In this document: piece by piece, positions 35,279 through 44,820 of the stretch
Layout: every line of letters starts with the position of its first letter
Position numbering within the stretch: the first letter of the stretch is position 1
Origin: an uncultured Lachnospiraceae bacterium
GTDB taxonomy: Bacteria > Bacillota > Clostridia > Lachnospirales > Lachnospiraceae
Assembly: GCA_910588125.1 (NCBI GenBank)
Contig: CAJUPI010000011.1
Span: 8,060-72,059 of the forward strand
Length of the DNA: 64,000 bases
Reading direction: 5' to 3'
Translations under genes and position numbers: made by a program
The notes under the pieces: generated by a model
Seen by the model: the letters and a program-made list of their open reading frames with translations, nothing else
Databases searched by the model: none
Told to the model about the DNA's origin: nothing

Positions 35279-38200
35279 TTAGCCGGTAATCTGTGACAGA
35301 TAGCTGGCCTGGGAATTCATCTTATTGATCATGGTCTCCATCGTAGTAAACATGGAAATGTAACGATCCTCTTCTGTCTTCAGCTTTGCCCGCAGCTGCT
35401 CAATCAGATCCTGCTTGGATTTGATCTCGTTATAAATCTGATTCTTCATGATGGAAGTCGGAATCTTCTCAGAACCGGCCTCCTCAATCAGACGGCCGTA
35501 GGAATTGCCGTTCCTGGTAGCATAGCGGGTGGCATATGGCGTAAAGGTATCTTCCACAATCTTCACTAAGCCATTTCCCATGCCGCTGCCGCCGGTAAAG
35601 AGCGCCGATACCTTCTCAGGCTTATTCTCCATCGCACTGCGGAACGCATTCTCGTCAAAGACCAAAACGCCGCCGTCCTTTTCGTTATCGGAATAGCTGA
35701 TACCCAACTCCTTCAGATCTTCATAGCTGAGCCCCGTCTGCTTCATCAGCTTTGTATAGACTGACTGAATATCCATGCTCAGATCCCGCATCGTGGAATC
35801 ATTGAACAGCAGACCGGATTTCGCCTTTTTCTCCCAGTTTTCAATGGAGGTCTCGTTCATCTCATCCTTCTGCTCATCCGTCAGAGGACCATAGGAGCTG
35901 TCCGGACGGGTGGTGACCTGAGTGTTGACCTCGGTTACGATAGCGTTGAAATCCTCGAAGAATTTCTTGACCTTCTCTGTAACCTTATCTACATCGGCTT
36001 TGGCGCTGAAGGAGACGCCGGCGGAGGTATCAGCCTTCCAGACCTCTTTCCCATCCGCACCTTGTACATATTCTCCACCAAACACGCCGGATACGGTAAC
36101 CGTCATGCCCTCCAGATCAAAAGTATTGGAAGCCCGCTCCATGCTGACGGTCACCCCGTTGCCGTAGCTGACATCGATGATGGCATCCTGGCCTTTTACC
36201 ATATACGCTTCATTTCTGTCTGCAAAGAAGGCTTTTGCCTCATCGGACGCCCCAGCTTTAAGCAATGCTTTTGTCACATCTTTATCGCCGGCCTTCAATA
36301 CAAAGCTTCTGCTCTCTTCGTCAAATTCTGCCGTTACTGCTTCTCCGTCATGAGTGATTCCTGCATTTTTAATCTTCTCAAGAACATCAGAAATCTTATC
36401 ATCTTTTTCTACCGCTATCGACTGGCTGCCAATGGTGAAGGTCCCGGTATCTCCCGTCTGATCCCACAGCCCCATACTTTCGATCGTACTGTCTTCCGTT
36501 ACCTCCGAACGGCCAAACAGATCTCTTGCCAATGCAGAATCCAGGCTGATCTCCCGCCCGGAGCCGGTTTCTTCCGACACCAGCATAAACTGGCCTGTAG
36601 CCGCCACATAGGTAGCCTTCACTCCGGCATCCGAGGAGTTAATCTTGGACAAAATCGAACTGATGGAGGTATTGGCATTGATTCCGCCGATCTTGACACC
36701 GTTGATCACCAGGCCGTCGCTGTATTTTTCATCGTTGATGTCGATCTCCAGCGAGGACTGCTTTAAAGTGCCGTTGAGATTAACCTTGTTGGACTCTCCG
36801 TTGGCAATCCCCAAAGTGTACAGCACACCGCCGTCGTTACTGCTGACAGATATGGAGGAATCCTGCTTTTTAGTCTTAAATGTGAGATTCTCCCCTTCGA
36901 TCCCTACCTGAACATTGCCTGTACCAAAGGCTTTATCCAAACGCTGCTGAACATTGTCCTTGATCATCTCCAGACGTTTCTGGTTCAACTCCTTGGATAT
37001 CGCATCCTGCTGCTCAAGCGTCGCTTCTTCTGTCAGCCGTGCAGTCATCGATTTGTCAGCCAGACATTTATCCACCCTGGCCTGCAGAGCTTTTTCTGTC
37101 TCGGCATCGATTCTTTTAATCTGCCCGCCTTTGCCATCGTCGACCATCTCGTCTTTCGCTGTCGTCACCCGGTCTTCGATAGCAAGCTCGGCCTGTCTTT
37201 CCTTCACCCGTTCCTCGATTTTCTTTTGCTCCAGCTTGGCATCAACAATTCTTTGTATCTCTTCTTCCTTCAGGTCTTCCGATGGGAATTCGGTATCTCC
37301 CAGCTCCTCTTCCGCTTCTTTTCTTAGAGCATCTCTTATCTCAGCCTCTACACTGGTTGCATCATGGCCGTTTGCCTCTGCCTCCTTGACCAGCTTATCC
37401 TGGAATGCAACGGCCAGTCCTCCCTTTTCCTCCAGCTTCTTATTCATGGCGGCAATCAGATCTTTGTCATCATCCGGTTTGTCGGCCAGCTCAGGCTTCT
37501 CCGCCTTCACCTCTTCTCTCAATTCCTCGAGGAATTCTTCCTGTGCCTTTGTCAGTACATCCGCCCGAATATTATTATCGGCATCCTTTTCGGCCGCCTC
37601 TTGCTCCTGGGTCCGCAACGCATTGATAATCGCTTCTTTTTTGCTTGCCAGCTCAGCTTCTGATATGGGCGTCCAGGTCCCATCCGCCTTCTTTGTCCCC
37701 AACAGCTCACGAAGCTTATCATCGCTCAGCGCCAGATTGTGCAGCACTTTTGCCTCTTCATTCGTGATCAGCATGATATCTTTAGCACTGCCGTCATAAT
37801 TGAAGCTCAGCTTTTCATTTCTCAGAAAATCGATCGTATTGATTCTCGTAGTTACTGATTTTTCAAATGCACCCAGATTGGCATTGTAAGTATCCAGATC
37901 GATAGTGTCCTTATTCGTCTTGCTGCCTGTATATCCCAGGCCGGCCAGCGCCGTAGAGTCACCCTGGATCTCATAATTGCCGATTCCATTTAATGGCTTA
38001 AGCTCCATCGTGCCGTTCGTCTTGTTATACTCGAACTGAAAAGCTTTGCTGATCGAAGTATTTTCATTATCCTTATCGCCAAAATGTATGGAAGACTGCT
38101 TCAACAGCTCATTCAAATCCTTCGCCAGCTGCTCATATCCTTCCGCATCCTCTGGAAAATAATCTATATTGTGGGTGACTCCCTTCTCGTCTACATAGCT

Positions 38201-38740
38201 TCTGGCAAACTCAAAGGTTCCTGCTGCCTTACCGTTCTCATCCACAAACTTTAACTGTGCCCCGGACAGGTTCGAATAAGATCCAGCCTTGCCGCCCAGC
38301 TCTTTAAGCGCCATCGTCAACGCCTTATCCTGGCGCTTCTCCGACATCCGCACACTGGAGGAAGCCAACTGCCGTACTGCCTGCACCGATACGTTCCCCA
38401 CCAGCTCCGAAGCCCCGGAAGCCGTGACAAACCGGGTGGACTCCTCCTTGCCCAGAACACTGATCAGGCTCTTGGCAAAGGTGTTCGGATCCTTCAGGCT
38501 GTTCACCGAAGTATAGCTGGAAAAATTGTCATACAGATCCAGGATCTTATCGCTGATGCTTCTGAATGCCTCCTGCTTCCACTCCAGCTTGGTGATCGCA
38601 CTCTCCTGATTCCAAATCTTGGTATTTGTACCGGCAGTCATCTGCTCGATGATCGCGTCACGGTCGATGCCGGATGCCATGCCGCCGTAGCCTCTCAACG
38701 ATGTATTGCCCAGACTGCTGGTTGATGATACACTGGCCAT
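35279..38740 (-). CDS. fliD: Filament cap protein FliD, very long form (1153 aa)
   Basis: FliD caps the growing filament and may contact host surfaces. The N-terminal cap signature (GYGGMASGIDRDAIIEQM, AITKLEWKQEAFRSI) and the C-terminal domain (FNAIVTEVNTQVTTRPD, GSGMGNGLVKIVEDT, LEEQIRELRAK-type coil near the end) are clear. FliD is usually 450-700 residues; here a Glu/Lys/Ala-rich, coiled-coil-like region of about 290 residues (about 360-650) is placed in the middle, between beta-rich parts. The ATG at 38740 follows AAAGGAG; the GTG at 38764 lies upstream of it. First gene of fliD-fliS-fliT-like. Confidence 0.92.
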   Translation of the reverse strand: MASVSSTSSLGNTSLRGYGGMASGIDRDAIIEQMTAGTNTKIWNQESAITKLEWKQEAFRSISDKILDLYDNFSSYTSVNSLKDPNTFAKSLISVLGKEESTRFVTASGASELVGNVSVQAVRQLASSSVRMSEKRQDKALTMALKELGGKAGSYSNLSGAQLKFVDENGKAAGTFEFARSYVDEKGVTHNIDYFPEDAEGYEQLAKDLNELLKQSSIHFGDKDNENTSISKAFQFEYNKTNGTMELKPLNGIGNYEIQGDSTALAGLGYTGSKTNKDTIDLDTYNANLGAFEKSVTTRINTIDFLRNEKLSFNYDGSAKDIMLITNEEAKVLHNLALSDDKLRELLGTKKADGTWTPISEAELASKKEAIINALRTQEQEAAEKDADNNIRADVLTKAQEEFLEELREEVKAEKPELADKPDDDKDLIAAMNKKLEEKGGLAVAFQDKLVKEAEANGHDATSVEAEIRDALRKEAEEELGDTEFPSEDLKEEEIQRIVDAKLEQKKIEERVKERQAELAIEDRVTTAKDEMVDDGKGGQIKRIDAETEKALQARVDKCLADKSMTARLTEEATLEQQDAISKELNQKRLEMIKDNVQQRLDKAFGTGNVQVGIEGENLTFKTKKQDSSISVSSNDGGVLYTLGIANGESNKVNLNGTLKQSSLEIDINDEKYSDGLVINGVKIGGINANTSISSILSKINSSDAGVKATYVAATGQFMLVSEETGSGREISLDSALARDLFGRSEVTEDSTIESMGLWDQTGDTGTFTIGSQSIAVEKDDKISDVLEKIKNAGITHDGEAVTAEFDEESRSFVLKAGDKDVTKALLKAGASDEAKAFFADRNEAYMVKGQDAIIDVSYGNGVTVSMERASNTFDLEGMTVTVSGVFGGEYVQGADGKEVWKADTSAGVSFSAKADVDKVTEKVKKFFEDFNAIVTEVNTQVTTRPDSSYGPLTDEQKDEMNETSIENWEKKAKSGLLFNDSTMRDLSMDIQSVYTKLMKQTGLSYEDLKELGISYSDNEKDGGVLVFDENAFRSAMENKPEKVSALFTGGSGMGNGLVKIVEDTFTPYATRYATRNGNSYGRLIEEAGSEKIPTSIMKNQIYNEIKSKQDLIEQLRAKLKTEEDRYISMFTTMETMINKMNSQASYLSQITG

Positions 38741-38821
38741 TTTTATGTCTCCTTTCTCTTCCACTCGTTTCTCATCTGAAAATGAAATCCCTGAAAAAAA
38801 TCAATTTTAATCTATACTTAT

Positions 38822-38849
38822 TTATCGACATGGTTTATAATAAAATTAA
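38822..38849 (-). promoter_or_regulatory. Sigma-28-like promoter of the fliD operon
   Basis: On the minus strand TTAAT (38849-38845) and TCGATAA (38828-38822) are 16 bases apart, about 85 bases upstream of the fliD ATG. Confidence 0.65.
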
Positions 38850-38907
38850 TATCTGAACTAAAAAAATCATTTTAATCATTTACTATTTTAACATTGGAGG
38901 TACCGTT

Positions 38908-39693
38908 TTGTCTATCACAATTACAGTTTCCAATCAGAAAGGCGGGGTCGGCAAGACCACTACATCTGCGGCGATCGCCTCCGGGATCTTTCTCAAAGGC
39001 AAGAAGGTTCTTGGCATTGATCTGGACCCGCAGGGGAACTTAGGCTTCTGTCTGGGCGCCGGTATGGATAACCGTTATACGGTTCTGGATGTCCTTAAGG
39101 GCACGGTTCCGGTTCAGGAAGCCCTTTTTAAGAGCGATTATGGAGATCTCCTGGTCTCGGATATCACCTTGAGCAGCAGCGGCTTAGAGAGCATCCCCGC
39201 CCGCCGGGAGTACATTTTAAAAAATGCGATTGCCCCCATCGTGGATCAATACGATTATATTATCATAGATACCCCGCCGGCGCTGAACCTGCTGACCGTC
39301 AACGCCTACTCGGTTTCAGACTTTTTGATTATCCCGATGGCTTCGGATATCCTGAGCTTAGTAGGGCTGGCTCAGCTGAAGGAGACGATTGAGACAGTCC
39401 GCGACACCTTCAATCCGGGACTGAATGTCCTTGGCATCCTGCTCACCCGTTTTAATGCCCGCACGCTTCTTTCCCGTGACGTGCTGGAGATGGCGCAGCA
39501 GCTTGCCGTACAGATCCATTCGAAAGTATTCGATACCAAGATCCGCTCCGGAGTGGCAGTTGCCGAGGCTCCGGCGCACGGCGAAAGTATCTTTTCTTAT
39601 AATGCCCGCTCAGCAGCGGTTAAGGATTATATGGCGTTTCTCGACGAGATCGCACCGGAGATCCACTTAAAGGAGGAATCAAACAATGGCTAA
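38908..39693 (+). CDS. ParA/Soj-family ATPase
   Basis: A 261-aa deviant-Walker ATPase: KGGVGKTTT (with the signature lysine KGGVGKT), GIDLDPQGN, and IIIDTPPALNLLT. ParA proteins form nucleotide-dependent patterns that position DNA or large complexes such as chemoreceptor arrays and flagella. The TTG at 38908 is the start (GGAGGT six bases upstream). It is divergent from fliD, and its 3' end overlaps the ComFB-domain gene by 8 bases. No parS site or ParB gene is seen, so a chromosome-partition role is unlikely. Confidence 0.9.
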   Translation: MSITITVSNQKGGVGKTTTSAAIASGIFLKGKKVLGIDLDPQGNLGFCLGAGMDNRYTVLDVLKGTVPVQEALFKSDYGDLLVSDITLSSSGLESIPARREYILKNAIAPIVDQYDYIIIDTPPALNLLTVNAYSVSDFLIIPMASDILSLVGLAQLKETIETVRDTFNPGLNVLGILLTRFNARTLLSRDVLEMAQQLAVQIHSKVFDTKIRSGVAVAEAPAHGESIFSYNARSAAVKDYMAFLDEIAPEIHLKEESNNG

Positions 39694-40537
39694 GAAAACC
39701 AATAAAACATCTCATGTAATGGATTTGCTGACCAACGGCGCTTCCGGCGAGGTAAATGAACCCGCCGGCGAAGCAGCCGCTTCCCCGGAAGGCGCAGCCC
39801 CTCAGGAGAAAAAAGGCGACGTCCAGTCCCATACCGTTACTCCAAAGAAAGTCACTGTCGTGGACGAAAGCAGCCGGAATGACCGGCTCTCCCAGGAGAT
39901 TCTGAATAAGCTTTCTGAAGAACTGGAGTCTGACGCCGCCGGACAGAGCTCCGGGGAAGAACCCCCCGCTCCGGCTGTGCAAACCGCTGACGCAGCCTCC
40001 GCCCCCGTTGCGGCACCCGCTGCTTTGGAAGCAGAGACTGTTCTGGAAGCGGCGGCCCCGGCCGAAGAGATTCCTTCTGTAGAAGAAGATGCAGCCCCCA
40101 GCGAAGTCCCGGCCGCCGAAGCCGCCAGCGAAGCCCCGGCCGCCAGTGTCCCTTCCGCCCCGGAGGACGCTAAAGCCTCTTTGGATCCCGCCCTCGCTCC
40201 GCCGTCAAGAAAAGATATCCTTCCCAGCATCATGCCCAAGAGCAAGCTTCATGAGCGTCTGAACCAGGATGATTATCACTTTGTCAACGTGATGGAGCTT
40301 TTGCTGCTTCGTCAAGATCTGGACAGCTATCTGGATCAATACGGAGTATGTAAATGCGATCGCTGCCTCGCTGACGTCTGTGCCCTGGTGCTGACCGGCC
40401 TTCCGGCCAAGTACGTGGTGGCAGGAAAAGATTCGGTATCCCCGATTCTCGGCTACTACGAAAGCAAATATAAAATCTACATGCTGACTGAGCTTATCAA
40501 AGCCTGCAATAAGGTCCGGGAGCATCCGCGTCATTAA
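39686..40537 (+). CDS. ComFB-domain protein, partner of the ParA ATPase
   Basis: A 283-aa protein. The N-terminal 180 residues are Ala/Pro/Glu-rich and likely disordered. The C-terminal 100 residues match the ComFB (late competence) family: FVNVMELLLL, then the cysteine cluster CKCDRCLADVCALVLTGLPA and KYVV, with paired Cys that could bind metal. In Bacillus comFB lies in the operon just before flgM, so a link with motility is conserved. AGGAGG precedes the ATG. The ParA ATPase probably positions or is regulated by this protein (inference). Confidence 0.7.
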   Translation: MAKKTNKTSHVMDLLTNGASGEVNEPAGEAAASPEGAAPQEKKGDVQSHTVTPKKVTVVDESSRNDRLSQEILNKLSEELESDAAGQSSGEEPPAPAVQTADAASAPVAAPAALEAETVLEAAAPAEEIPSVEEDAAPSEVPAAEAASEAPAASVPSAPEDAKASLDPALAPPSRKDILPSIMPKSKLHERLNQDDYHFVNVMELLLLRQDLDSYLDQYGVCKCDRCLADVCALVLTGLPAKYVVAGKDSVSPILGYYESKYKIYMLTELIKACNKVREHPRH

Positions 40538-40565
40538 AAAAGCTAAAATGAAGTTACCCGATCCC

Positions 40566-40698
40566 CAATGTCATTTCGTTGATTTTCTCAGAAGGTAACA
40601 CCATGGAAAAAGGGGCGGGAAGAGGCGGGAAATGGTTGGCTGCTTCCCGCTCCTTTTTCCATGGCTGAGCATTCTCAAAGATAAACTTAATAACATTG
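40566..40698. repeat. MITE/REP-like palindromic element, copy 3 (best preserved)
   Basis: 133 bp. The ends CAATGTCATTTCGTTGATTT and AAACTTAATAACATTG are inverted repeats, and CCATGGAAAAAGGGGCGGG pairs with CCCGCTCCTTTTTCCATGG in the centre. It fills most of the gap between the ComFB and ABC-transporter genes (convergent) and probably ends both transcripts. Confidence 0.85.
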
Positions 40699-40755
40699 CA
40701 CCCGATCCTGGGATTTATCATCAGCAGTGCCAACGCCCTCATCCCTGGAAGCGCC

Positions 40756-42588
40756 TTACCTCCCTGCAAACACATGCATAGCCGATTCCTCTTCAAACTG
40801 CCGGGAATACAACTCATAGTAATATCCCTTTTTCGCCAGCAGTTCTTTGTGATTTCCACGTTCTATGATTTTCCCATCCTTTACCACCAATATCAGATCC
40901 GACTGGCGGATCGTCGACAGCCGGTGAGCAATCACAAAAGAGGTATGGCCTTTTAAAAGACGGCGGATCGCCTTCTGGATCAACTGCTCCGTCTGCGTGT
41001 CAATTGAGGAAGTTGCCTCATCCAGCACAAAGATTGCCGGGTTTGCCAGAATCGCCCGGGCAAATGAGATCAGCTGTTTCTCCCCCACGGAAAGACGGCC
41101 GCCGCTTTCTCCCACATTGCTCTCATAGCCATGCTCCAGCTTCGCGGCCACCACATCGGCCGACACCTCTCCGGCCGCTTCCTCCACTTCTCTGTCCGTG
41201 GCATCGAGACGGCCATAGCGAATATTCTCCCTTAAAGTTCCGGAAAACAGATGAGGGCTCTGCAATACATAACCGATCTGGCTGTGCAGCCATAATTGAG
41301 AACGCTCACGGTAATCCCGGCCATCTATCAGGATTCTTCCCTCCGTAGGTTCAAAAAACCGTCCTAAAAGATTCACCAGCGTCGATTTTCCCGCGCCGGT
41401 TTCCCCCACAATCGCCACATTCATCCCCGCCGGCACATGTAAATCAAAGTGCTCCAGTACATAGTCCTTGCCGTCCGGGTAACGAAATGACACATCTTCA
41501 AACACGATATCTCCCTGAATCCGTTCCCAATTCTCTTTTCTGGCATAGAAAGCATCTCCATACCGGGCAATCACCGCTTCTTCATCCACCACATCGGGCT
41601 TTTGTTCCAGCAGATCCATGACCCGCTCGATATTGGCCTGGCAGGATATCAGCTCGGAAAGCAATCTCGCCAGCTGTTGGACCGGCTCAAACAAGATCAC
41701 GGCATAAGACAAAAATACGGACAGTGTCCCCAACTGCATCAGCTGCTCCCTGACTAAATTGCCGCCTCTGGCCAGTACAACTGCCGAAGCCACCGAGCTG
41801 CAAAGGAGAATGAGCGGAATATAGATCGCATTCAGCTTTGCCGAACGGCTGGCTGCGCGGTGCATCTCTGATGTCCGGCGGAAAAACTCCCGGTCATTGT
41901 CCGGCTCGATTCCCATTGTCTTGGATGTCCTTACTCCTGTGATCCCCTCGTTATAAGCGCTGGTTATCTGAGAATTTATCTTGCGTACCTTGCGGTTCCA
42001 ATGCAGGATCTTATTCTGGAAATAAAGGGTCAGCAGGGCAATCCCCGGTATAATCATCAGCAGGATCCGGGCCAGCCCTCCATCCAGCAAGAACATGATA
42101 ACAAACACACTGGCCACATAGATGAACGCCCAGAACATATCCACCAGCCCCCAGGCAATCATAGATGCAATCCGCAGGGTATCACTCATCACACGGGCAT
42201 GGATATACCCCACCGGTGTTGTATTATAATAGGGAAAGGACAATGTCTGTAAATGTTCAAATTGGGCCCATTTTAGATCTCTCCCTACATTCATCTCGAT
42301 TGTTGTCGCAGCATGTACGGAAAAATACACACTCACCGTTTGTGCCACAATCATCAGCACATAAGCCGCCGCAAAGGGCTGCAGTCCATCCAGCGTATTC
42401 TGCATAATAAAATGATCGATGGCATAGCTCTGGAATAGCGGAGTCAGCACATCCACGGCTGCCAGAAAAACATTCAGCCCCATGGTAATGACAAAAAACC
42501 GGCGATAAGGCTTGAAAAAAGGCAGCATTTTTGCCCAGACCCGAAAGCTGAAAGGTTTTTTATATTCCTGTTCCTCATATGCTGCCAT
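40756..42588 (-). CDS. ABC exporter half-transporter (permease-ATPase fusion), subunit 2
   Basis: A 610-aa multidrug/lipid-type half-transporter: six membrane helices (residues 20-300), then the ATPase domain with Walker A GETGAGKST, signature LSVGEKQ and Walker B FVLDEATSS. The signature motif departs from LSGGQ, which is typical for the partner that completes the degenerate site in heterodimeric exporters. AGGAGG precedes the ATG. It overlaps the next gene by 14 bases. Substrate is not known. Confidence 0.9.
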   Translation of the reverse strand: MAAYEEQEYKKPFSFRVWAKMLPFFKPYRRFFVITMGLNVFLAAVDVLTPLFQSYAIDHFIMQNTLDGLQPFAAAYVLMIVAQTVSVYFSVHAATTIEMNVGRDLKWAQFEHLQTLSFPYYNTTPVGYIHARVMSDTLRIASMIAWGLVDMFWAFIYVASVFVIMFLLDGGLARILLMIIPGIALLTLYFQNKILHWNRKVRKINSQITSAYNEGITGVRTSKTMGIEPDNDREFFRRTSEMHRAASRSAKLNAIYIPLILLCSSVASAVVLARGGNLVREQLMQLGTLSVFLSYAVILFEPVQQLARLLSELISCQANIERVMDLLEQKPDVVDEEAVIARYGDAFYARKENWERIQGDIVFEDVSFRYPDGKDYVLEHFDLHVPAGMNVAIVGETGAGKSTLVNLLGRFFEPTEGRILIDGRDYRERSQLWLHSQIGYVLQSPHLFSGTLRENIRYGRLDATDREVEEAAGEVSADVVAAKLEHGYESNVGESGGRLSVGEKQLISFARAILANPAIFVLDEATSSIDTQTEQLIQKAIRRLLKGHTSFVIAHRLSTIRQSDLILVVKDGKIIERGNHKELLAKKGYYYELYSRQFEEESAMHVFAGR

Positions 42589-44422
42589 TTGGCACCTCCT
42601 CTCTCACTTTGGCGTATCCGTTATCTTGTATCTGCTTTCTGTCGTCTCCGCTCATCTGAAGCTCGTAAATCTGCCGGTAAATCCCCTGCCTGCCAATCAA
42701 TTGTTCATGAGTCCCCAGCTCTTCTGCCCGTCCCCGGTTCAGCACCAGAATCTGATCCGCTCCCATCAATGTGGTAATCCGATGAGAAATCAGAATCACT
42801 GTAGCCCCCTTCATCCGTTCCTTCAAAGCCATGCGGATCCGGAAGTCCGTTTCCGAATCCACCGCTGACAGAGAATCGTCAAAAATCATAATCGGCGCCT
42901 TCTGCAAAAGCATCCGCGCGATCGCTACCCGCTGCCGCTGGCCGCCGGATAACGTCACTCCCCGTTCCCCCACCAGAGTGTCATAGCCGTCGGCAAAGCT
43001 CATAATCGCCTCATCGACACAGGCAATGCGGGCCGCCTGCCGGATCTCCTCCATCGTGGCTTCCGGCGCGGCAACCGCTATGTTTTCCCGAATCGTCCGG
43101 GAATATAAAAATGGTTCCTGAAGCACCATTCCCACATTCCGGCGCAGCCATTCCAACGGAAGCTCGCAAATGTCTGCGCCGCCGATGGCAATGCGTCCCG
43201 ACCACATCTTTGCTGCCTCTTCCCTTCCGCCATCCAGTTCATAAAGCCGGGTCAAAAGCTGCACAATCGTACTCTTCCCGCTTCCCGTGCCGCCCAAAAT
43301 GCCAAACGTCTGTCCCTGGGGAATCACGAAAGAAAGATGATCCAGTACCTTCTCGCCCTGTCCATAGCCAAAAGAGACCTGTGAAAATGTGATATCCATG
43401 CTCTGTGGAAGCTCCTTTTTTTCCAGCTCTTTATCCCGATACTCCTCTTCCTCTCCCTGGATAATATAATCCACTCGCTCAAAGGACACTCCCGCCTTAC
43501 TCATGTCCGAAAGAATTCGCCCCAATCCGCGAACCGGCCACACCAGCACCGTATTATAGGAGGCAAAAGCCACAAATTCCCCTACGCTCATCTCTCCATG
43601 AACGGCTGTTGCCGCTCCCAGCACCACCACTGCCACTACCTGCAAACCAGTAATCAGATCCCCGACTCCCCAGTAAAGCCCGGACAGCGTTCCCAGATGA
43701 ATCCACATGCTGGCAAAGGCTTCATTTTTTTCTCGAAAGCGTTCCAGTTCAAACCGTTCCCGCCCAAAGGCGCGCACCACCCGCACTCCGGTGGCATTCT
43801 CCTGCACCACCGTGGACAGCTCTCCTTCCGCCTCATCCGCCTTTGTAAACCGTTTCGCAATCAAACGGTAAAAAACAGACGAATATCCCGCTACCACCGG
43901 CACAAAAAGCAGCACTACCAGCGCCAGCTTATGATTCATCGAAAACATCATAGCAAAAGAAATCCCGATCAGAAAAACCGTGCGAAACACCTCCAAAAGC
44001 TGCGTGACCACAAAATTCCGGATTACCTCCACATCAGAAGTGCACCGCTGGATGATATCCCCGGTCTGATTTTTGTCATGCCAGCTCATCGGCAGTCTCT
44101 GTACATGGGCAAACAGAGAATCCCTCATATTTTTTGCAAAATTCTCGCCCGCCCGTGCCGTGCAGGTGCGGCTCACAAACATCGACACCCCTGACAGCAC
44201 TGCCACCCCTACAATCACGAGCGCTAAAAGCCAGAGGTTTTCCTCCAAATACTGATATCCGCTCCCACCCAACACTTCATCGATGCTGAAGCGAAAAATC
44301 TGCGGTGTCGCGGCATTTAATATCGTAGTCGCTAAAGATGCGGCTATGGCACATAAAAAATAACGCTTTGATCCATGGAAATAACGCAATACCAATTTAA
44401 TTTTTCTATATTTTTTGCTCAA
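42575..44422 (-). CDS. ABC exporter half-transporter (permease-ATPase fusion), subunit 1
   Basis: A 615-aa half-transporter with six N-terminal membrane helices and an ATPase domain: Walker A GGTGSGKST, signature LSGGQRQ, Walker B MIFDDSLSAVD. The catalytic Glu after the Walker B Asp is replaced by Asp, so one of the two nucleotide sites in the dimer is degenerate, as in BmrC/D- and TM287/288-type exporters. Start TTG at 44422, with GGGAG close upstream. First gene of the pair. Confidence 0.9.
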   Translation of the reverse strand: MSKKYRKIKLVLRYFHGSKRYFLCAIAASLATTILNAATPQIFRFSIDEVLGGSGYQYLEENLWLLALVIVGVAVLSGVSMFVSRTCTARAGENFAKNMRDSLFAHVQRLPMSWHDKNQTGDIIQRCTSDVEVIRNFVVTQLLEVFRTVFLIGISFAMMFSMNHKLALVVLLFVPVVAGYSSVFYRLIAKRFTKADEAEGELSTVVQENATGVRVVRAFGRERFELERFREKNEAFASMWIHLGTLSGLYWGVGDLITGLQVVAVVVLGAATAVHGEMSVGEFVAFASYNTVLVWPVRGLGRILSDMSKAGVSFERVDYIIQGEEEEYRDKELEKKELPQSMDITFSQVSFGYGQGEKVLDHLSFVIPQGQTFGILGGTGSGKSTIVQLLTRLYELDGGREEAAKMWSGRIAIGGADICELPLEWLRRNVGMVLQEPFLYSRTIRENIAVAAPEATMEEIRQAARIACVDEAIMSFADGYDTLVGERGVTLSGGQRQRVAIARMLLQKAPIMIFDDSLSAVDSETDFRIRMALKERMKGATVILISHRITTLMGADQILVLNRGRAEELGTHEQLIGRQGIYRQIYELQMSGDDRKQIQDNGYAKVREEVPNGSI

Positions 44423-44820
44423 ATTCTCCCGTCCTTATCTGATATGTTGATAAAAGCTGTTCTACAAGCTTACCACAAAGCGGACTTTTTGCCAACAATA
44501 GCTTTTGCTGTGTTTACCGTATTGCTGCGAGCTGTTTTATTATAAAGGTGTATAGAAGTGTATAGAAGAAAGAGAAGAAAGAGACAGAAAGCAATATCAT
44601 TAAGTTAATTTTCTCAGAAGGTACGTCATGGAAACAGGAGCGGGAAGCGTCCGGAATGGTCTGCTGCTTTTCCCACCTCTTTCGCCTCTTTTGCCTCTTT
44701 CTCCCCTTCCTTCCCGGCAGTATTTCGCACTGGCGGCTTGTTTTGATTTATGTTATACTACTCTTATCACAATGAAAATAGAAATTTTCATGAAGTTTTC
44801 ATACATAGGAGGGAACAATT
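44423..44820. repeat. Gap with a decayed palindromic element (44592-44680) and the alcohol dehydrogenase leader
   Basis: From 44592 a left arm (CAATATCATTAAGTTAATTT, then CAGGAGCGGGAAG) matches the MITE-like family; the right half is decayed into a C/T-rich stretch. A possible -10 TATACT lies at 44755-44760, upstream of the dehydrogenase gene, without a clear -35. No gene is seen. Confidence 0.55.

Noticed and set aside
36954..37799. 281-codon open frame on the plus strand, rich in Ser
   Set aside because: It is the antisense shadow of the Glu/Lys-rich insert in fliD; no ribosome site or domain.
38908..40537. Chromosome or plasmid partition system
   Set aside because: The partner has a ComFB domain, not ParB, and no parS-like sites or replication gene were seen.
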